Of a DNA stretch of 64,000 bases, positions 8,790 through 18,871 are shown in pieces. The stretch comes from Phosphitispora fastidiosa (lineage in GTDB: Bacteria > Bacillota > Thermincolia > Thermincolales > UBA2595): NCBI RefSeq assembly GCF_019008365.1, contig NZ_JAHHUL010000019.1:1-64000 (forward strand), written 5' to 3'. The position numbers and the translations under genes were made by a program. How positions within the stretch are numbered: position 1 is the stretch's first letter; every line of letters begins with the position of its first letter. The notes beneath the pieces are model-generated. The model did not search any database, was not told the origin of the DNA, and was given only the letters and a program-made list of their open reading frames with translations.

Positions 8790-10883
8790 ATGAAACGGAA
8801 AAGCGCCTGGGATAACGAAAATAAATTAGCCTTTTATGCACTAATTGGGATATTATTTATAGCACCTTTTTTTCAGGGGCTATTTTTTGATAAGGCCATG
8901 CATGTTGCTGAAATTGCTGTGGCTCTTGTTTTTGCCTGGTGCGTATTTAATGAGGGGTCAAAGGGGTTAAAGATAAAATTTGATGTCCTTGACACAGGTG
9001 TGGTATTGGTTTTAGTAGCCCATATAATAGCAACTTTTGCTGCTGTTAAGTTATCAACCGCTATTAAAACAGACATGGAATTTGCCGTATACCTTATGGC
9101 TTACCTGATTGTCATCAGGTCGGCGGTCAGTTTACCAAAGGTCAAGCAGTTAATGACTGTAGTTTATTTGTCAGGGGTAATTGTAGCCATAGTTGGGCTT
9201 GCTGCTTACGGTGGGGTCAAGATTACTGATGGTGTTCTGGCTGGTCGGATAGCCTCAACATTTCAGTATCCTAACTCTCTAGGGGCATACCTGGGAGCAA
9301 TAGGTCTAATTGGGTGTTACCTGTTTCTTACCGAACCTGGGATAAGTTATCGTATGGCCCTGGCTGCATCCAATATTTTTGTTTTTACGGCATTGTTTGG
9401 GACTGCATCCCGGGGAACATTTGTCGTTTTACCGTTTGCTTATCTGGTGTTTATATTTCTTCAGCCCGGTGGCTATAAAATCCTGGCATTTGGTGCACTG
9501 ACAATTAATTTTCTTTTGGGAGGAGCAACTGCATTTGTACTTAATGGGCTCGTGAGTAAACCACTGATATGGGTTTATGTAATAATGTTCTGCGTGATTA
9601 ATGTTATGGCTAATATTGGCGTTGAGCGGCTGCTATCACTAGGAAGGAATGGAAGTTTCAAAATTGCTCCTAAATACGCAGCCTTTATTTTAGTTGGCAT
9701 CCTTATAGTCGGCATTCTTGGAGGTTTTAATGTTTTGGGGCAGGCCGAGGGTCTTAAAAGAATCACAGATATAAGCCTTGAGGACAGGAACATTGTTGAA
9801 CGGGGTTACTTCTACGGTGATGCGTTAAAAATAATTAAGGAGCATCCTATAATTGGTGTAGGGGGCGGAGGATGGTCTTCAATTTATAGAGAATACCAGA
9901 GTTATGGATATATTTCTAAACAGGCACACAACTTTTACCTGCAGACTTGGGTTGAGGCAGGTATTCTTGGGATATTTTCATTAGGGTTGATTATTATTGG
10001 AGTTATTGTCACGTATAGTAGGGTTTATAGAGGGAAGAAGCCGGAAGGGGTTCTTCTGGCAACAACGGTACTGGCTGCTCTTATGATAATAGGAATGGAA
10101 AGCGCTGTGGATTTTACTATGGCATTTGGTGCTGTGAGCCTGATTGTCTGGACGTTTTTTGGTATATTAAAAGGTTTGGCAAGGCATGGTGAGGTCCTGC
10201 AAAACGGTAAAGAAACTGTTCAGGGCGGCCGTGACAAATTAATGCGCTTTAGTGTGATCGCAGTCCCGTTATTGGTTGCTACCCTGTCGTTTTCTTTTTT
10301 ACTAAGTATTATTTATAATGAGAAATCCATTGCAGCCCTTAAGGATAAAGATTATGATGCCAGGTTTAACTACCTAAAAAAGGCAACTATACTTAACCCG
10401 TTCGATGCCGATCATTATGCTAACTTGGCGGCTATGGACAGGGCCAGGTTTAAGGTCGAAAAAAAGCCGGAACAAATCAATTCTGCGCTGACATATGCGG
10501 ACAAATCAATAGCCAGAAATAAAGGGAGTTATGTTTTCAGAGTGGAAAAGGTGAATATTCTTCTGGCTCAGCAAGATTTTAATGGCGCTGTACGGGAAGC
10601 CGAGATAGCCTCTCGGCTTGAACCTTGGTCTCAGGATAGTTACGACCTCCTCGGGTATGTTTACCTATCGGCAGGGAACCATTACCTTAATAAGGGGGAC
10701 AATGAAAAGGCCGAAGCCTATCTGAAAAAGGCAGCAGAGATGCCAAAAGTAGTCAACTACAAGATGAAAACCATCACTGAAGAGGAAAGGAAACTTTGGG
10801 TTGCCACCCCACACCTGAGCTTCAGTAAGCGCTTGCAGCAGTATTCAGCTCAGGCGGTGGTAGCTTTGAGAAAGTTGTCGTGA
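8790..10883 (+). CDS. O-antigen ligase/polymerase family protein with C-terminal TPR
   Basis: A 697-residue membrane protein with about 11-12 transmembrane segments in residues 15-500, a large loop holding HPIIGVGGGGW at about 351, and a soluble C-terminus (about 525-690) with TPR-like helices (KKATILNPFDADHYANLA; EAEIASRLEPWSQDSYDLLG). WaaL/Wzy_C proteins transfer lipid-linked glycans onto acceptors; in Geobacillus S-layer glycosylation a relative (WsaB) is the oligosaccharide:protein transferase. Its place right after the S-layer gene makes that role the best guess; polymerase is the alternative. A paralogue with the same layout lies at 35857. GGAGG precedes the ATG. Confidence 0.85.
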   Translation: MKRKSAWDNENKLAFYALIGILFIAPFFQGLFFDKAMHVAEIAVALVFAWCVFNEGSKGLKIKFDVLDTGVVLVLVAHIIATFAAVKLSTAIKTDMEFAVYLMAYLIVIRSAVSLPKVKQLMTVVYLSGVIVAIVGLAAYGGVKITDGVLAGRIASTFQYPNSLGAYLGAIGLIGCYLFLTEPGISYRMALAASNIFVFTALFGTASRGTFVVLPFAYLVFIFLQPGGYKILAFGALTINFLLGGATAFVLNGLVSKPLIWVYVIMFCVINVMANIGVERLLSLGRNGSFKIAPKYAAFILVGILIVGILGGFNVLGQAEGLKRITDISLEDRNIVERGYFYGDALKIIKEHPIIGVGGGGWSSIYREYQSYGYISKQAHNFYLQTWVEAGILGIFSLGLIIIGVIVTYSRVYRGKKPEGVLLATTVLAALMIIGMESAVDFTMAFGAVSLIVWTFFGILKGLARHGEVLQNGKETVQGGRDKLMRFSVIAVPLLVATLSFSFLLSIIYNEKSIAALKDKDYDARFNYLKKATILNPFDADHYANLAAMDRARFKVEKKPEQINSALTYADKSIARNKGSYVFRVEKVNILLAQQDFNGAVREAEIASRLEPWSQDSYDLLGYVYLSAGNHYLNKGDNEKAEAYLKKAAEMPKVVNYKMKTITEEERKLWVATPHLSFSKRLQQYSAQAVVALRKLS

Positions 10884-11072
10884 AACCAATTAGAGGACTG
10901 CAACAATTGGCATTATTATTGAACTGTTTCTAATTGGTACAAATATGGGAAGGAACAATATTTCCCGGTCATAATATCACGAATCAGGGAGGAATTTTAC
11001 CTCTGAAGTAGAAAATTAATAAAGTTACCTATAAATTAGCGAAAAATTACCCCCTTAGGGGAGGACTTGGCA

Positions 11073-12440
11073 ATGTGGCTTTCAGATAGAAAAACTGGAC
11101 GTTCTATAGTTATGATGATTATAGATGTCCTGATTATAAATATTGGCATAATCCTGGCTTATCTGATAAGGTTTAATTTCACTCTGCCACCCTATAACTT
11201 TGAGCCTTATCTGCAATTATTTTTTTGGATATCACTGGGAAGCCTCTTTTTCTTTAATATGTATCAGTTATATTCGGTGTCGCCCAGGACCAAGTGGGAT
11301 AATCAGTTTTACTCAATAGTTCTGGCGGTATCCCTGACATTAATGCTGAGCATTTCACTTACATATATCAGCGCTAATTATGCCTTCCCACGATCTGTAT
11401 TTCTGCTGAGTGGATTAATCCAGGTTATTCTACTAACAATATGGCGTTATTTTCTGTGGAGAGCAGCTAAGAAATCCCTGGGGGTGCAGAAGGCAGTAAT
11501 AATCGGTAATGGGCCAGAAACTCTGGAAATGGCAGAGCGGTTTGCCGAGTTTTCTGAGAGTCATATTGAGATAATTGGGATAATATCAGAAAAAGATTCA
11601 TTTACAGAAACCGGCAGTGAAAAATTTAGAGTGGTGGGCAGTTTAGATGAGTATGAACAGGTAATAAACAGTATTGTCTGTGATGTTGTTATTATCACCC
11701 CGTCTCTTGATGCCGTATTAAAAGAAAAAATAGTATGTCTCTGCTATTCATCCGGGAAAGAGGCCTTTTTAATCCCTGCTTTATATGAGGTTCTTCTTGT
11801 AAAAGCGGACTTAAATCTGATAGATGATATTCCGGTGTTTGGAGTAAAGAATAGTAATGGGGAAAGTATTTTTGTAAAGAGAATTTTGGATTTGTTTGTG
11901 GCAGCAGCTGCTTTTGTGATTACCCTGCCAGTAATGGCCTTGATAGGCCTGATCATTAAAGTGGATTCTCCCGGGCCAATTATTTATCAACAGGAACGAG
12001 TCACCAAGGGTGGCAAACTCTTTACTTTGTATAAATTCCGCACCATGGTGCAGGATGCAGAGCAGGGTACGGGTCCGGTATTTGCATGTGAAGATGACCA
12101 GCGGGCCACCAGGGTAGGCAGAATTCTCCGGCTGTCCAGGTTGGATGAACTGCCCCAGTTGGTCAACGTAATCAGGGGCGATATGAGTATGGTTGGCCCC
12201 AGGCCGGAGCGACCGTTTTTTGTGGAACAGTATGTGAAGGAAATCTATGGCTATGAGAACAGACACCGAATAAAACCAGGCATCACAGGGATAGCACAAA
12301 TAGCCGGGAAGTACAATACCGGGCCGCGAGAGAAGTTAGTTTTTGACCTGCTTTACGCTAAGAGGAATAATATTTTGGTGGACCTGCAGATACTGCTGCA
12401 GACGGTGAAGGTTTTGTTTATGAGGGATAAGGCATCGTAA
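11073..12440 (+). CDS. Undecaprenyl-phosphate sugar-1-phosphate transferase
   Basis: A 455-residue polyprenol-phosphate hexose-1-phosphate transferase (WbaP/WcaJ/WsaP type) that starts a repeat unit on undecaprenyl phosphate. Four N-terminal membrane helices (about 10-130), a Rossmann-like middle region and a membrane-bound catalytic C-terminus with FVKRILDLFVAAAA, LYKFRTMVQDAE, SRLDELPQLVNVIRGDMSMV, GPRPERPFFVEQ and RIKPGITGIAQ. The ATG at 11073 is preferred to TTG at 11067 because AGGGGAGG ends around 11064. In an slg-like locus the usual substrate is UDP-galactose, and galE is present at 57235. A second initiator is at 53810. The 183-base gap upstream shows no clear promoter. Confidence 0.92.
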   Translation: MWLSDRKTGRSIVMMIIDVLIINIGIILAYLIRFNFTLPPYNFEPYLQLFFWISLGSLFFFNMYQLYSVSPRTKWDNQFYSIVLAVSLTLMLSISLTYISANYAFPRSVFLLSGLIQVILLTIWRYFLWRAAKKSLGVQKAVIIGNGPETLEMAERFAEFSESHIEIIGIISEKDSFTETGSEKFRVVGSLDEYEQVINSIVCDVVIITPSLDAVLKEKIVCLCYSSGKEAFLIPALYEVLLVKADLNLIDDIPVFGVKNSNGESIFVKRILDLFVAAAAFVITLPVMALIGLIIKVDSPGPIIYQQERVTKGGKLFTLYKFRTMVQDAEQGTGPVFACEDDQRATRVGRILRLSRLDELPQLVNVIRGDMSMVGPRPERPFFVEQYVKEIYGYENRHRIKPGITGIAQIAGKYNTGPREKLVFDLLYAKRNNILVDLQILLQTVKVLFMRDKAS

Positions 12441-12470
12441 TAAAAAAAATTTAAGCAGGGATAAGGTTTA

Positions 12471-14279
12471 ATGAGTGATGTATTTGGATATGTAAGTGAA
12501 TTATTCAGAAAAGGCCTGCGAATTTTGAGGGCTTACGGAGTGCTTTACTTTCTCCGGAGAACTTTCAAATTTTTTAAAAGGTATAAATGGCGCAGCTTTT
12601 TAGCTCCGGAAGATTTAAATTCTCAGTACCAAAAGTGGCTTGAGAAAAACGATGAAGGTGTAGGGACAAAGGGGATTGCCGGGGATGAAAGAACTGCCCG
12701 AGAAAATGAACTTCTTCCGTTGATAAGTATTGTGATATTGTTATCAAAGTTTGATAAAGATTCTCTAAAACTTACGGTGGACTCCATATTAAGACAGGAT
12801 GCAGAACAATGGGTTCTGTTAGTCGTTGATGACGGGTCTTCCGTACCTGATGCCAAGGAATACCTGACTGAATTGTCTGGTGGAGATAACCGTATTGTGA
12901 TTGTTAATAACGGGACAGGTGAGGACTTAGGCCTTGTTCTCAAGAGAGTAGTAAATAATTTAAAGTCCGAGTATGTTTTACTGCTTGAAGATAACGGTGT
13001 TTTAAGGTCTGATGCTATAGGGTGTTTTGCCAGGGAAGCGAGTGAATCAAATTATCCTAGTGTGATCTATGGTGATGAAGATACCCTGGATAATAGAACC
13101 AGAATACGCTTAAATCCTGCTTTTAAACCGGGATGGTCTCCCAACCTGCTATATTCCTTTAATTATGTGGGATCTCCGGTTATCGTCAGGAAAGAGTTGC
13201 TTAAGGAAGTTGGAGGATTCCGGCAGGCTTACGACGGATGTCTTAATTATGAACTGCTCCTGAGATTGACTGACTACAAATTAGATGTGAGAAGAATTCC
13301 CCGGGTATTATTCAGTAAAGTAAAAAAGGATAATTGGAGAGACGAAGTAGAAGCAAAAGACATTCAGGAGTCCAGGGCTGTCCGGGAGACTCTTTTTAGA
13401 AAAGGGTATGACTCTAGGGTTACCTATAGCAAGGTCACAGATACCTTTACTTATCGACTGAATATCATGAATGTGGAGCCGGTTTCAATCATAATCCCGA
13501 CAAAAAATAATGCAGAAGTGCTGCGCAGGTGCCTGGAAAGCATTCAGAAGAAGTCTACTTACAGTAATTATGAAATAATAGTTATAGATAACGGCAGTAC
13601 TGAAGAAGACACCCTGAATTACCTGAACTCACTTGAAGGCATGAGGGGTTTTAGGGTCTTAAGATATCCCGGTGAATTCAACTATCCGGACATAAACAAT
13701 TTTGGGGCATCCGAAGCGCTAGGTAGTTACTTGGTATTTTTAAATGATGACACTGAGGTTATTTCTGCCGACTGGATGGAGGCTTTGCTGGAACACAGTC
13801 AGATGCCTGAGGTTGGGGCTGTGGGGGCGTTACTGCTGTTCCCCGGTGGGTTGATACAACATGCGGGGGTTGTCATCGGTATGAGAGGCAGCGCTTCACA
13901 TGCTTTCTATAAATGTGATGGGAATTCAACCAGCTACATGAATTTGGCCTGCTGCGTCAGAAATGTCTCTGCCGTAACAGCTGCGTGTTTGATGATAGAA
14001 AAAACCAAGTTCAACAGGGTCGGAGGGTTTAACACATCATTTCGGGTTGCCATGAATGACATTGACCTGTGTATCAGACTGCTTAGCGCAGGATTTTATA
14101 ATATATATACCCCGCATGCCAGGCTGCTGCATCATGAATCCCTGACAAGGGGAGAATTCGTGAATGAAGAGGAAATTAAACTGTTCACATCTGTTCACAG
14201 AGAGTTTTTGGAAAGAGGAGACCCTTATTATCACCCGGCATTAAGCCTGGAGCGAAACGATTATTCTCTGGCGGTGTAG
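12471..14279 (+). CDS. Two-domain family 2 glycosyltransferase
   Basis: A 602-residue protein with two GT2 modules in tandem. The first (about 85-300) has LLVVDDGSS and the IYGDEDTLDNRTRIRLNP block, followed by FKPGWSPNLLYSFNYVG; where a typical GT-A enzyme has its DxD the residues are LLEDNG. The second (about 340-580) has VSIIIPTKNN, IIVIDNGST, FLNDDTEV (DxD-like) and NDIDLCIRLL. The N-terminal 50 residues are basic and hydrophobic and may lie on the membrane. Tandem GT2 proteins often add alternating residues; the sugar cannot be read from sequence. One base separates it from the next gene. Confidence 0.88.
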   Translation: MSDVFGYVSELFRKGLRILRAYGVLYFLRRTFKFFKRYKWRSFLAPEDLNSQYQKWLEKNDEGVGTKGIAGDERTARENELLPLISIVILLSKFDKDSLKLTVDSILRQDAEQWVLLVVDDGSSVPDAKEYLTELSGGDNRIVIVNNGTGEDLGLVLKRVVNNLKSEYVLLLEDNGVLRSDAIGCFAREASESNYPSVIYGDEDTLDNRTRIRLNPAFKPGWSPNLLYSFNYVGSPVIVRKELLKEVGGFRQAYDGCLNYELLLRLTDYKLDVRRIPRVLFSKVKKDNWRDEVEAKDIQESRAVRETLFRKGYDSRVTYSKVTDTFTYRLNIMNVEPVSIIIPTKNNAEVLRRCLESIQKKSTYSNYEIIVIDNGSTEEDTLNYLNSLEGMRGFRVLRYPGEFNYPDINNFGASEALGSYLVFLNDDTEVISADWMEALLEHSQMPEVGAVGALLLFPGGLIQHAGVVIGMRGSASHAFYKCDGNSTSYMNLACCVRNVSAVTAACLMIEKTKFNRVGGFNTSFRVAMNDIDLCIRLLSAGFYNIYTPHARLLHHESLTRGEFVNEEEIKLFTSVHREFLERGDPYYHPALSLERNDYSLAV

Positions 14280-14280
14280 T

Positions 14281-15432
14281 ATGAAGATACTTGAAATCAT
14301 AACTCTGGGTGAAATTGGTGGGGCTCAGAATGTTCTTGTTGATCTGGTTAAAGGATTTACAGAACGTTTTGATGCTGAGGTTGATGTGGTTTTTGGGGAA
14401 GGTAATTATTTAACCGAAGCCTTACCAAGTAATTTTAGAGGTGAAATAATACAGCTTCCTTATTTAAAAAGAAGTATTAATTTGAAAAATGACATTAAAA
14501 CCCTCCTTTTTTTAAACAGGTTATGTCAAAACAAGAACTACGACATAGTTCACTGCCATAGTTCTAAAGCGGCTTGGCTGGGCAGGTTAGCGGGGCGGAC
14601 AGCCGGTATCCGGAGAGTTTGCGTTACGGTACACGGTCTTTCTTATGTATCCGGGGATTCACCTGTCAAGAAACTAATTTATAAAAATATTGAGAGAATA
14701 CTTTTGCCTTTAAAATCAGAATATGTTTTTGTTTCTACTGATGATATGTATGGCATGAATTCTCTTGGCGTTAGTCAAGAGAAGTGTAAAGTAATACCTA
14801 ATGGGCGAGCGGTTCCTACAAAGCCGGACAAAGGTTTGCGGGAGTTATTGGGGATTGATGGTGCTGTGCCCTTGGTATGTATGGTAGGGCGGCTTTCGTT
14901 TCAGAAGAATCCGATGTTATTTATCAAAATTGCACAACAGGTTTTGCAGAAATGGCCAAAGGAACAGGCAACCCCACACTTTGTTCTGGTTGGGGATGGG
15001 CCCTTGAGACAGGAATGCCAGGCTTATCTCAATGTAGAGGCAATAACTGGCAATGTGCATTTAACAGGAGATTTGGAAAATGCCGGTCAGTACTTTTGGG
15101 ATACTGACATTGCATTACTTACTTCAAATTATGAATCCTGCCCACTGGTTATTATAGAAGCAATGGCAACCGGAACTCCTGTGGTTGCAAGTAATGTAAT
15201 AGGTACCCGGCATATAATTAACCATGGGGAGGATGGCTATCTGTTTTCTCTTGATCAGGAAGGGAAAGCTGCTGAACATATAATGCAATTATTGCTAGAC
15301 AGAGAGTTAGCAGAAAATGTGGGTAATAAAGCTAAAGTCAGCTATGGCAGAAAGTATGTGATTGAGAGAATGGTGGATGATTATGCAGATTATTTCGGTC
15401 TAAAGCCGAAATCCGGAGAGGATATACAATGA
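14281..15432 (+). CDS. Family 4 glycosyltransferase
   Basis: A 383-residue GT-B enzyme. The N-terminus LGEIGGAQNVLVDLVKG is the usual GT4 glycine-rich donor loop, HCHSSKAAWLGRLAG follows, VGRLSFQKNP opens the C-terminal domain, and the ExxxxxxxE motif is ESCPLVIIE at about residue 284, then MATGTPVVASNVIG. It retains the sugar configuration and works in the cytoplasm on a lipid-linked acceptor. It begins one base after the previous stop and overlaps the next gene by four bases (ATGA), so coupling is tight. Confidence 0.9.
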   Translation: MKILEIITLGEIGGAQNVLVDLVKGFTERFDAEVDVVFGEGNYLTEALPSNFRGEIIQLPYLKRSINLKNDIKTLLFLNRLCQNKNYDIVHCHSSKAAWLGRLAGRTAGIRRVCVTVHGLSYVSGDSPVKKLIYKNIERILLPLKSEYVFVSTDDMYGMNSLGVSQEKCKVIPNGRAVPTKPDKGLRELLGIDGAVPLVCMVGRLSFQKNPMLFIKIAQQVLQKWPKEQATPHFVLVGDGPLRQECQAYLNVEAITGNVHLTGDLENAGQYFWDTDIALLTSNYESCPLVIIEAMATGTPVVASNVIGTRHIINHGEDGYLFSLDQEGKAAEHIMQLLLDRELAENVGNKAKVSYGRKYVIERMVDDYADYFGLKPKSGEDIQ

Positions 15433-16694
15433 CTTCCGGTGAGAAAAAATTTGACGCTATTGTCTGCCTGTCACAAATTGATTGGGATTTTCTATGGCAG
15501 CGGACTCAGGAAATAATGAGCCAGTTCGCGGCGATGGGGTATCCGGTGTTGTTTGTTGAGAATACAGGGGTACGCATTCCGAATATCAAAGATGCACCCC
15601 GGGTCTGGCAAAGGTTGAAAAAGATTATTCGGCCGGCCAAGGGAACTAATTTATCTGAAAGTCACAATAATATTAAGGTATTGAGTCCAATGGCCCTGCC
15701 TTTCCCATACTCCCGGTCAGCTTGGAAATTGAACAGTGCACTGATTCGTCGGGAAATTGCACGGTTTAGCAGGAACACGGGAGTTCCAGTAAAAAGAATT
15801 TTGCTATGGTCATACATGACGACACCACTGGCAGTGCACCTGGCTGAAAGTGTGTCATGGGCAGGTGTTGTGGTTGATTTGGTCAGTGATCCATGTAAGG
15901 TTCCGGGCGCTGAGCGCATTGTGCCTTACCACCGGAAGATGCTGCAAAAGGCAAACGTGATTTTCTGTGCCTCGGTTCCTGTGGTGAATAATGCGAAAAA
16001 CCACATTGGAAAGTCAGATCACAATAAGATTAAGCTGTTTGAAGACGGGTTTTCCACCAGATTGTTAGATATGGTAGAAAAGGATAAGAAACGTAGTGCA
16101 TTACCAGATAAAACAACGGTCAGTGATGATAAACCGTTTGCTGCGTACATAGGTGGCGTTAATAATAAAATATGGTGGGATGCAGTTGCCGTGATGGCGA
16201 GGGCATTTCCTGATATCCGCTTTATATTTGCCGGGCCAAAACTATTAACCGGGTTCCAAAGGAATGCTGGGCAATTACATGAAGCTGATTTGCCCTGTGA
16301 TGGAGCGGGCAGAAATGTTACCTGGCATCCACCTTTTAAGGAATATCAGCAGTTAGGGAGCTTTTTAACGGGGTGCTGTGCCGGGCTGATTCCATATGTG
16401 CCTACACCTTATGTTGCTGAAATGCGGCCTGCCAAGATAAATGAGTATCTGGTCATGGGGCTGCCGATAGTGGGGACAAGAATGCCGGAACTGGAGCGCC
16501 TGGCTGTGGACCATGGGTCGGGGATTGTATACCTTGCGGATAATGTGGATGAATTTGCGGAAAAGTTGCGAGAGGCATTGGATGAGGATTGTGAGAACCT
16601 GAGGGAGAAACGGATGCAGGTTGCCTGTAGCCGTTCATGGGAGAGAGTTTGTTCCATGATTGAAGATGACTTAATGATGCACTTGAGCAAATAA
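15429..16694 (+). CDS. TuaH-like glycosyltransferase
   Basis: A 421-residue GT-B-type protein. The opening FDAIVCLSQIDWDFLWQRTQ and the end block YVAEMRPAKINEYLVMGLPI resemble the teichuronic-acid transferase TuaH and related capsule enzymes. A short insertion rich in Lys/Asp sits around residue 218. The start overlaps the preceding gene by ATGA. Local GC is still high here (35 of 60 bases at 16441-16500) and drops sharply just after the stop, where the AT-rich cassette begins. Confidence 0.8.
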   Translation: MTSGEKKFDAIVCLSQIDWDFLWQRTQEIMSQFAAMGYPVLFVENTGVRIPNIKDAPRVWQRLKKIIRPAKGTNLSESHNNIKVLSPMALPFPYSRSAWKLNSALIRREIARFSRNTGVPVKRILLWSYMTTPLAVHLAESVSWAGVVVDLVSDPCKVPGAERIVPYHRKMLQKANVIFCASVPVVNNAKNHIGKSDHNKIKLFEDGFSTRLLDMVEKDKKRSALPDKTTVSDDKPFAAYIGGVNNKIWWDAVAVMARAFPDIRFIFAGPKLLTGFQRNAGQLHEADLPCDGAGRNVTWHPPFKEYQQLGSFLTGCCAGLIPYVPTPYVAEMRPAKINEYLVMGLPIVGTRMPELERLAVDHGSGIVYLADNVDEFAEKLREALDEDCENLREKRMQVACSRSWERVCSMIEDDLMMHLSK

Positions 16695-16736
16695 GAGGTA
16701 TTTAAACCTTGTGCTTTGGAGGAGTAATGAAATTAC

Positions 16737-18044
16737 ATGAACAAATCTATTACTGAGAAGGCAAAGCACATTGTGTTAAGGGGAATTTTTAAAACCGGGA
16801 TGGCGCTAAGACCTATTTTAGATAAAATACTCCCGAAGTTACTGAAGAATAAATTAGGGAGTTTAAACTCTTGGATAATTAAGACCACCTTTTCTTCACG
16901 TAATTTCAAAGTCAATAATAATATTGATAAAAATTTAAGGGCAGGAATCAATCTAATCGGTTACGTCCGGGCTGAGATGGGAATTGGCGAATCATGCCGT
17001 GTTGCGGCGAAAGCAATCGAAACGACCGGAATACCTTTTGGAATAGTAAATGTTTCTGTGGGGAACCCGGCCAGAATGAATGATTTATCATGGCGGCACA
17101 GAGAAATAGCATCACCTTTATACAATACCAATTTGATAGTCATTAATGCTGAACAAATTCCTATTGTATATACCCACCTTGGGCCAAGCAAGTTTGACGG
17201 ATGTTACAATATTGGCTATTGGGCCTGGGAGCTGCCTGATTTTCCTAATGAGTGGTGTAATAGTTTTAATATGGTTCAGGAAGTATGGGTACCTTCAAAA
17301 TTTGTTTTAGAGTCAGTTTCTCTTAAATCCCCGGTACCGGTTATCAGAATACCTCATGCCATAGAAGTAACTTATCCCCATAATATTAATCGCAGCTTTT
17401 TTGGCTTGCCCGATAATCAATTTTTATTTCTTGCAATGTTTGATACTCATAGTACCCAGGCGAGAAAAAACCCAGAGGCTGTGATTGAAGCATTCAGATT
17501 TGCTTTTAGTAAAAATGGCGGTTCTGTGGGTCTGGTTTTAAAAATAAATAACTCAAAAAGCTGTCCGGAAGAAATTGATAAGATCAAAGAGTTGATTAAG
17601 GGATACAGTAACATATACCTTATTGACGAAATCTTTAGCCGTGAAATAGCTAATGCTTTGATGAATGCAGTTGACTGCTTTGTATCTCTACATAGGGCGG
17701 AAGGGTTTGGCCTTATTATGGCGGAAGCTATGTACCTGGGTAAACCGGTTATTGGAACCAATTGGTCAGGAAATACGGATTTTATGGATAGTACAAATTC
17801 CTGTATGGTGGAGTATAAAATAATTAATGTTGGTAATGATTTCGGGCCATATAAATCTTATCAGGTTTGGGCTGACCCTGATATTGAGCAGGCAGCAAAG
17901 TATATGTTAAGGCTTGTTTCCGACCAGGAATGGCGGGAAAAGATTGCAAAAAAAGGACAAGAAAATATTCATAAAAATTTTTCTCCAAAAGTTGTGGGGC
18001 AAATGATTCAGAATCGTTTGAAACGGTTAGGATTGTTGAATTAG
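16737..18044 (+). CDS. Family 4 glycosyltransferase
   Basis: A 435-residue GT-B enzyme with NLIGYVRAEMGIGESCRVAAKAI as the donor-domain start (about residues 71-93), IGYWAWELPDFP in the middle and the ExxxxxxxE motif EGFGLIMAE at about 322, followed by MYLGKPVIGTNWSGN. Proteins of this subtype are common beside Wzm/Wzt exporters. GGAGGAG (16718-16724) serves this start, though an out-of-frame ATG at 16727 lies closer and opens a nine-codon frame that ends inside this gene. First gene of the AT-rich cassette. Confidence 0.87.
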   Translation: MNKSITEKAKHIVLRGIFKTGMALRPILDKILPKLLKNKLGSLNSWIIKTTFSSRNFKVNNNIDKNLRAGINLIGYVRAEMGIGESCRVAAKAIETTGIPFGIVNVSVGNPARMNDLSWRHREIASPLYNTNLIVINAEQIPIVYTHLGPSKFDGCYNIGYWAWELPDFPNEWCNSFNMVQEVWVPSKFVLESVSLKSPVPVIRIPHAIEVTYPHNINRSFFGLPDNQFLFLAMFDTHSTQARKNPEAVIEAFRFAFSKNGGSVGLVLKINNSKSCPEEIDKIKELIKGYSNIYLIDEIFSREIANALMNAVDCFVSLHRAEGFGLIMAEAMYLGKPVIGTNWSGNTDFMDSTNSCMVEYKIINVGNDFGPYKSYQVWADPDIEQAAKYMLRLVSDQEWREKIAKKGQENIHKNFSPKVVGQMIQNRLKRLGLLN

Positions 18045-18077
18045 TTGTTTTGGAGATGCTAGTGAAAGGTTGAAGCT

Positions 18078-18854
18078 ATGTTAGGCACGATAAAAGAAAT
18101 AATTACTTATAGAGAAATGCTAAAAAACATGGTTATCAAGGAGTTGCGACAAAGATATAAGGGGTCAATATTGGGATTCCTTTGGACGTTCCTGAATCCT
18201 TTTTTAATGCTGGTTGTCTACAGTCTGGTGTTTTCCACTATCATGAGGATTGATATGGATAATTATTCCTATTTTTTATTTGCAGGTTTGCTACCCTGGA
18301 TGTTTTTTTCAAACTCTATTTTAATTAGTGCTGGCGTAGTAGTTCAAAATTCAAACCTAATAAAGAAGATATATTTCCCACGTGAGATTTTGCCTATATC
18401 TGTAACTTTGTCAGGATTGGTAAACTACATTCTGAGTTTTATAATATTAATACCGGCCATGTTGATTTTTAAAATTCAACCTACCGAGGCTATAATAGCA
18501 TTACCTATCGTAGTAATTATACAACTGGTTATGGTCATGGGTTTTTCTTTGTGGATTGCTGGTTTGAACGTCTATTTCCGTGATTTAGAGCATATTCTAT
18601 CAGTATTTTTAATGGCGTGGTTTTATTTAACTCCAATAATTTATCCTTTAAAAATGATACCCGAAAAATATTTAATGCTAATTAATTTGAACCCTGTTGC
18701 GCCCGTTATGATAGCTTATCAGGATATCCTATATTATGGTGTTTTTCCTAAATGGACTCACTTAGGCTATGATTTATTATTTTCAGTAATTTTGCTATTT
18801 ACCGGATTAGTAGTTTACGCACGATTAAAACGAAATTTTGCGGAAGAAATTTGA
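18078..18854 (+). CDS. wzm: ABC-2 polysaccharide export permease (Wzm/TagG type)
   Basis: A 258-residue integral membrane protein with six predicted helices. VIKELRQRYKGSILGFLWTF and the LNPFLMLVVYSLVF segment near residue 45 are the family opening, FSNSILISAGVVVQNSNLI and IKKIYFPREILPIS the conserved cytoplasmic region. It forms the channel that moves lipid-linked glycan across the membrane. Its stop overlaps an upstream possible start of the ATPase gene. A second permease is at 40107. Confidence 0.93.
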   Translation: MLGTIKEIITYREMLKNMVIKELRQRYKGSILGFLWTFLNPFLMLVVYSLVFSTIMRIDMDNYSYFLFAGLLPWMFFSNSILISAGVVVQNSNLIKKIYFPREILPISVTLSGLVNYILSFIILIPAMLIFKIQPTEAIIALPIVVIIQLVMVMGFSLWIAGLNVYFRDLEHILSVFLMAWFYLTPIIYPLKMIPEKYLMLINLNPVAPVMIAYQDILYYGVFPKWTHLGYDLLFSVILLFTGLVVYARLKRNFAEEI

Positions 18855-18871
18855 TTAACAGTGGTGGTTTT

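Noticed and set aside
10884-11072. Promoter and terminator between ligase and initiator genes
   Set aside because: CCAATT/AATTGG is too short for a terminator and the best -35/-10 pairs are poor, so nothing is called.
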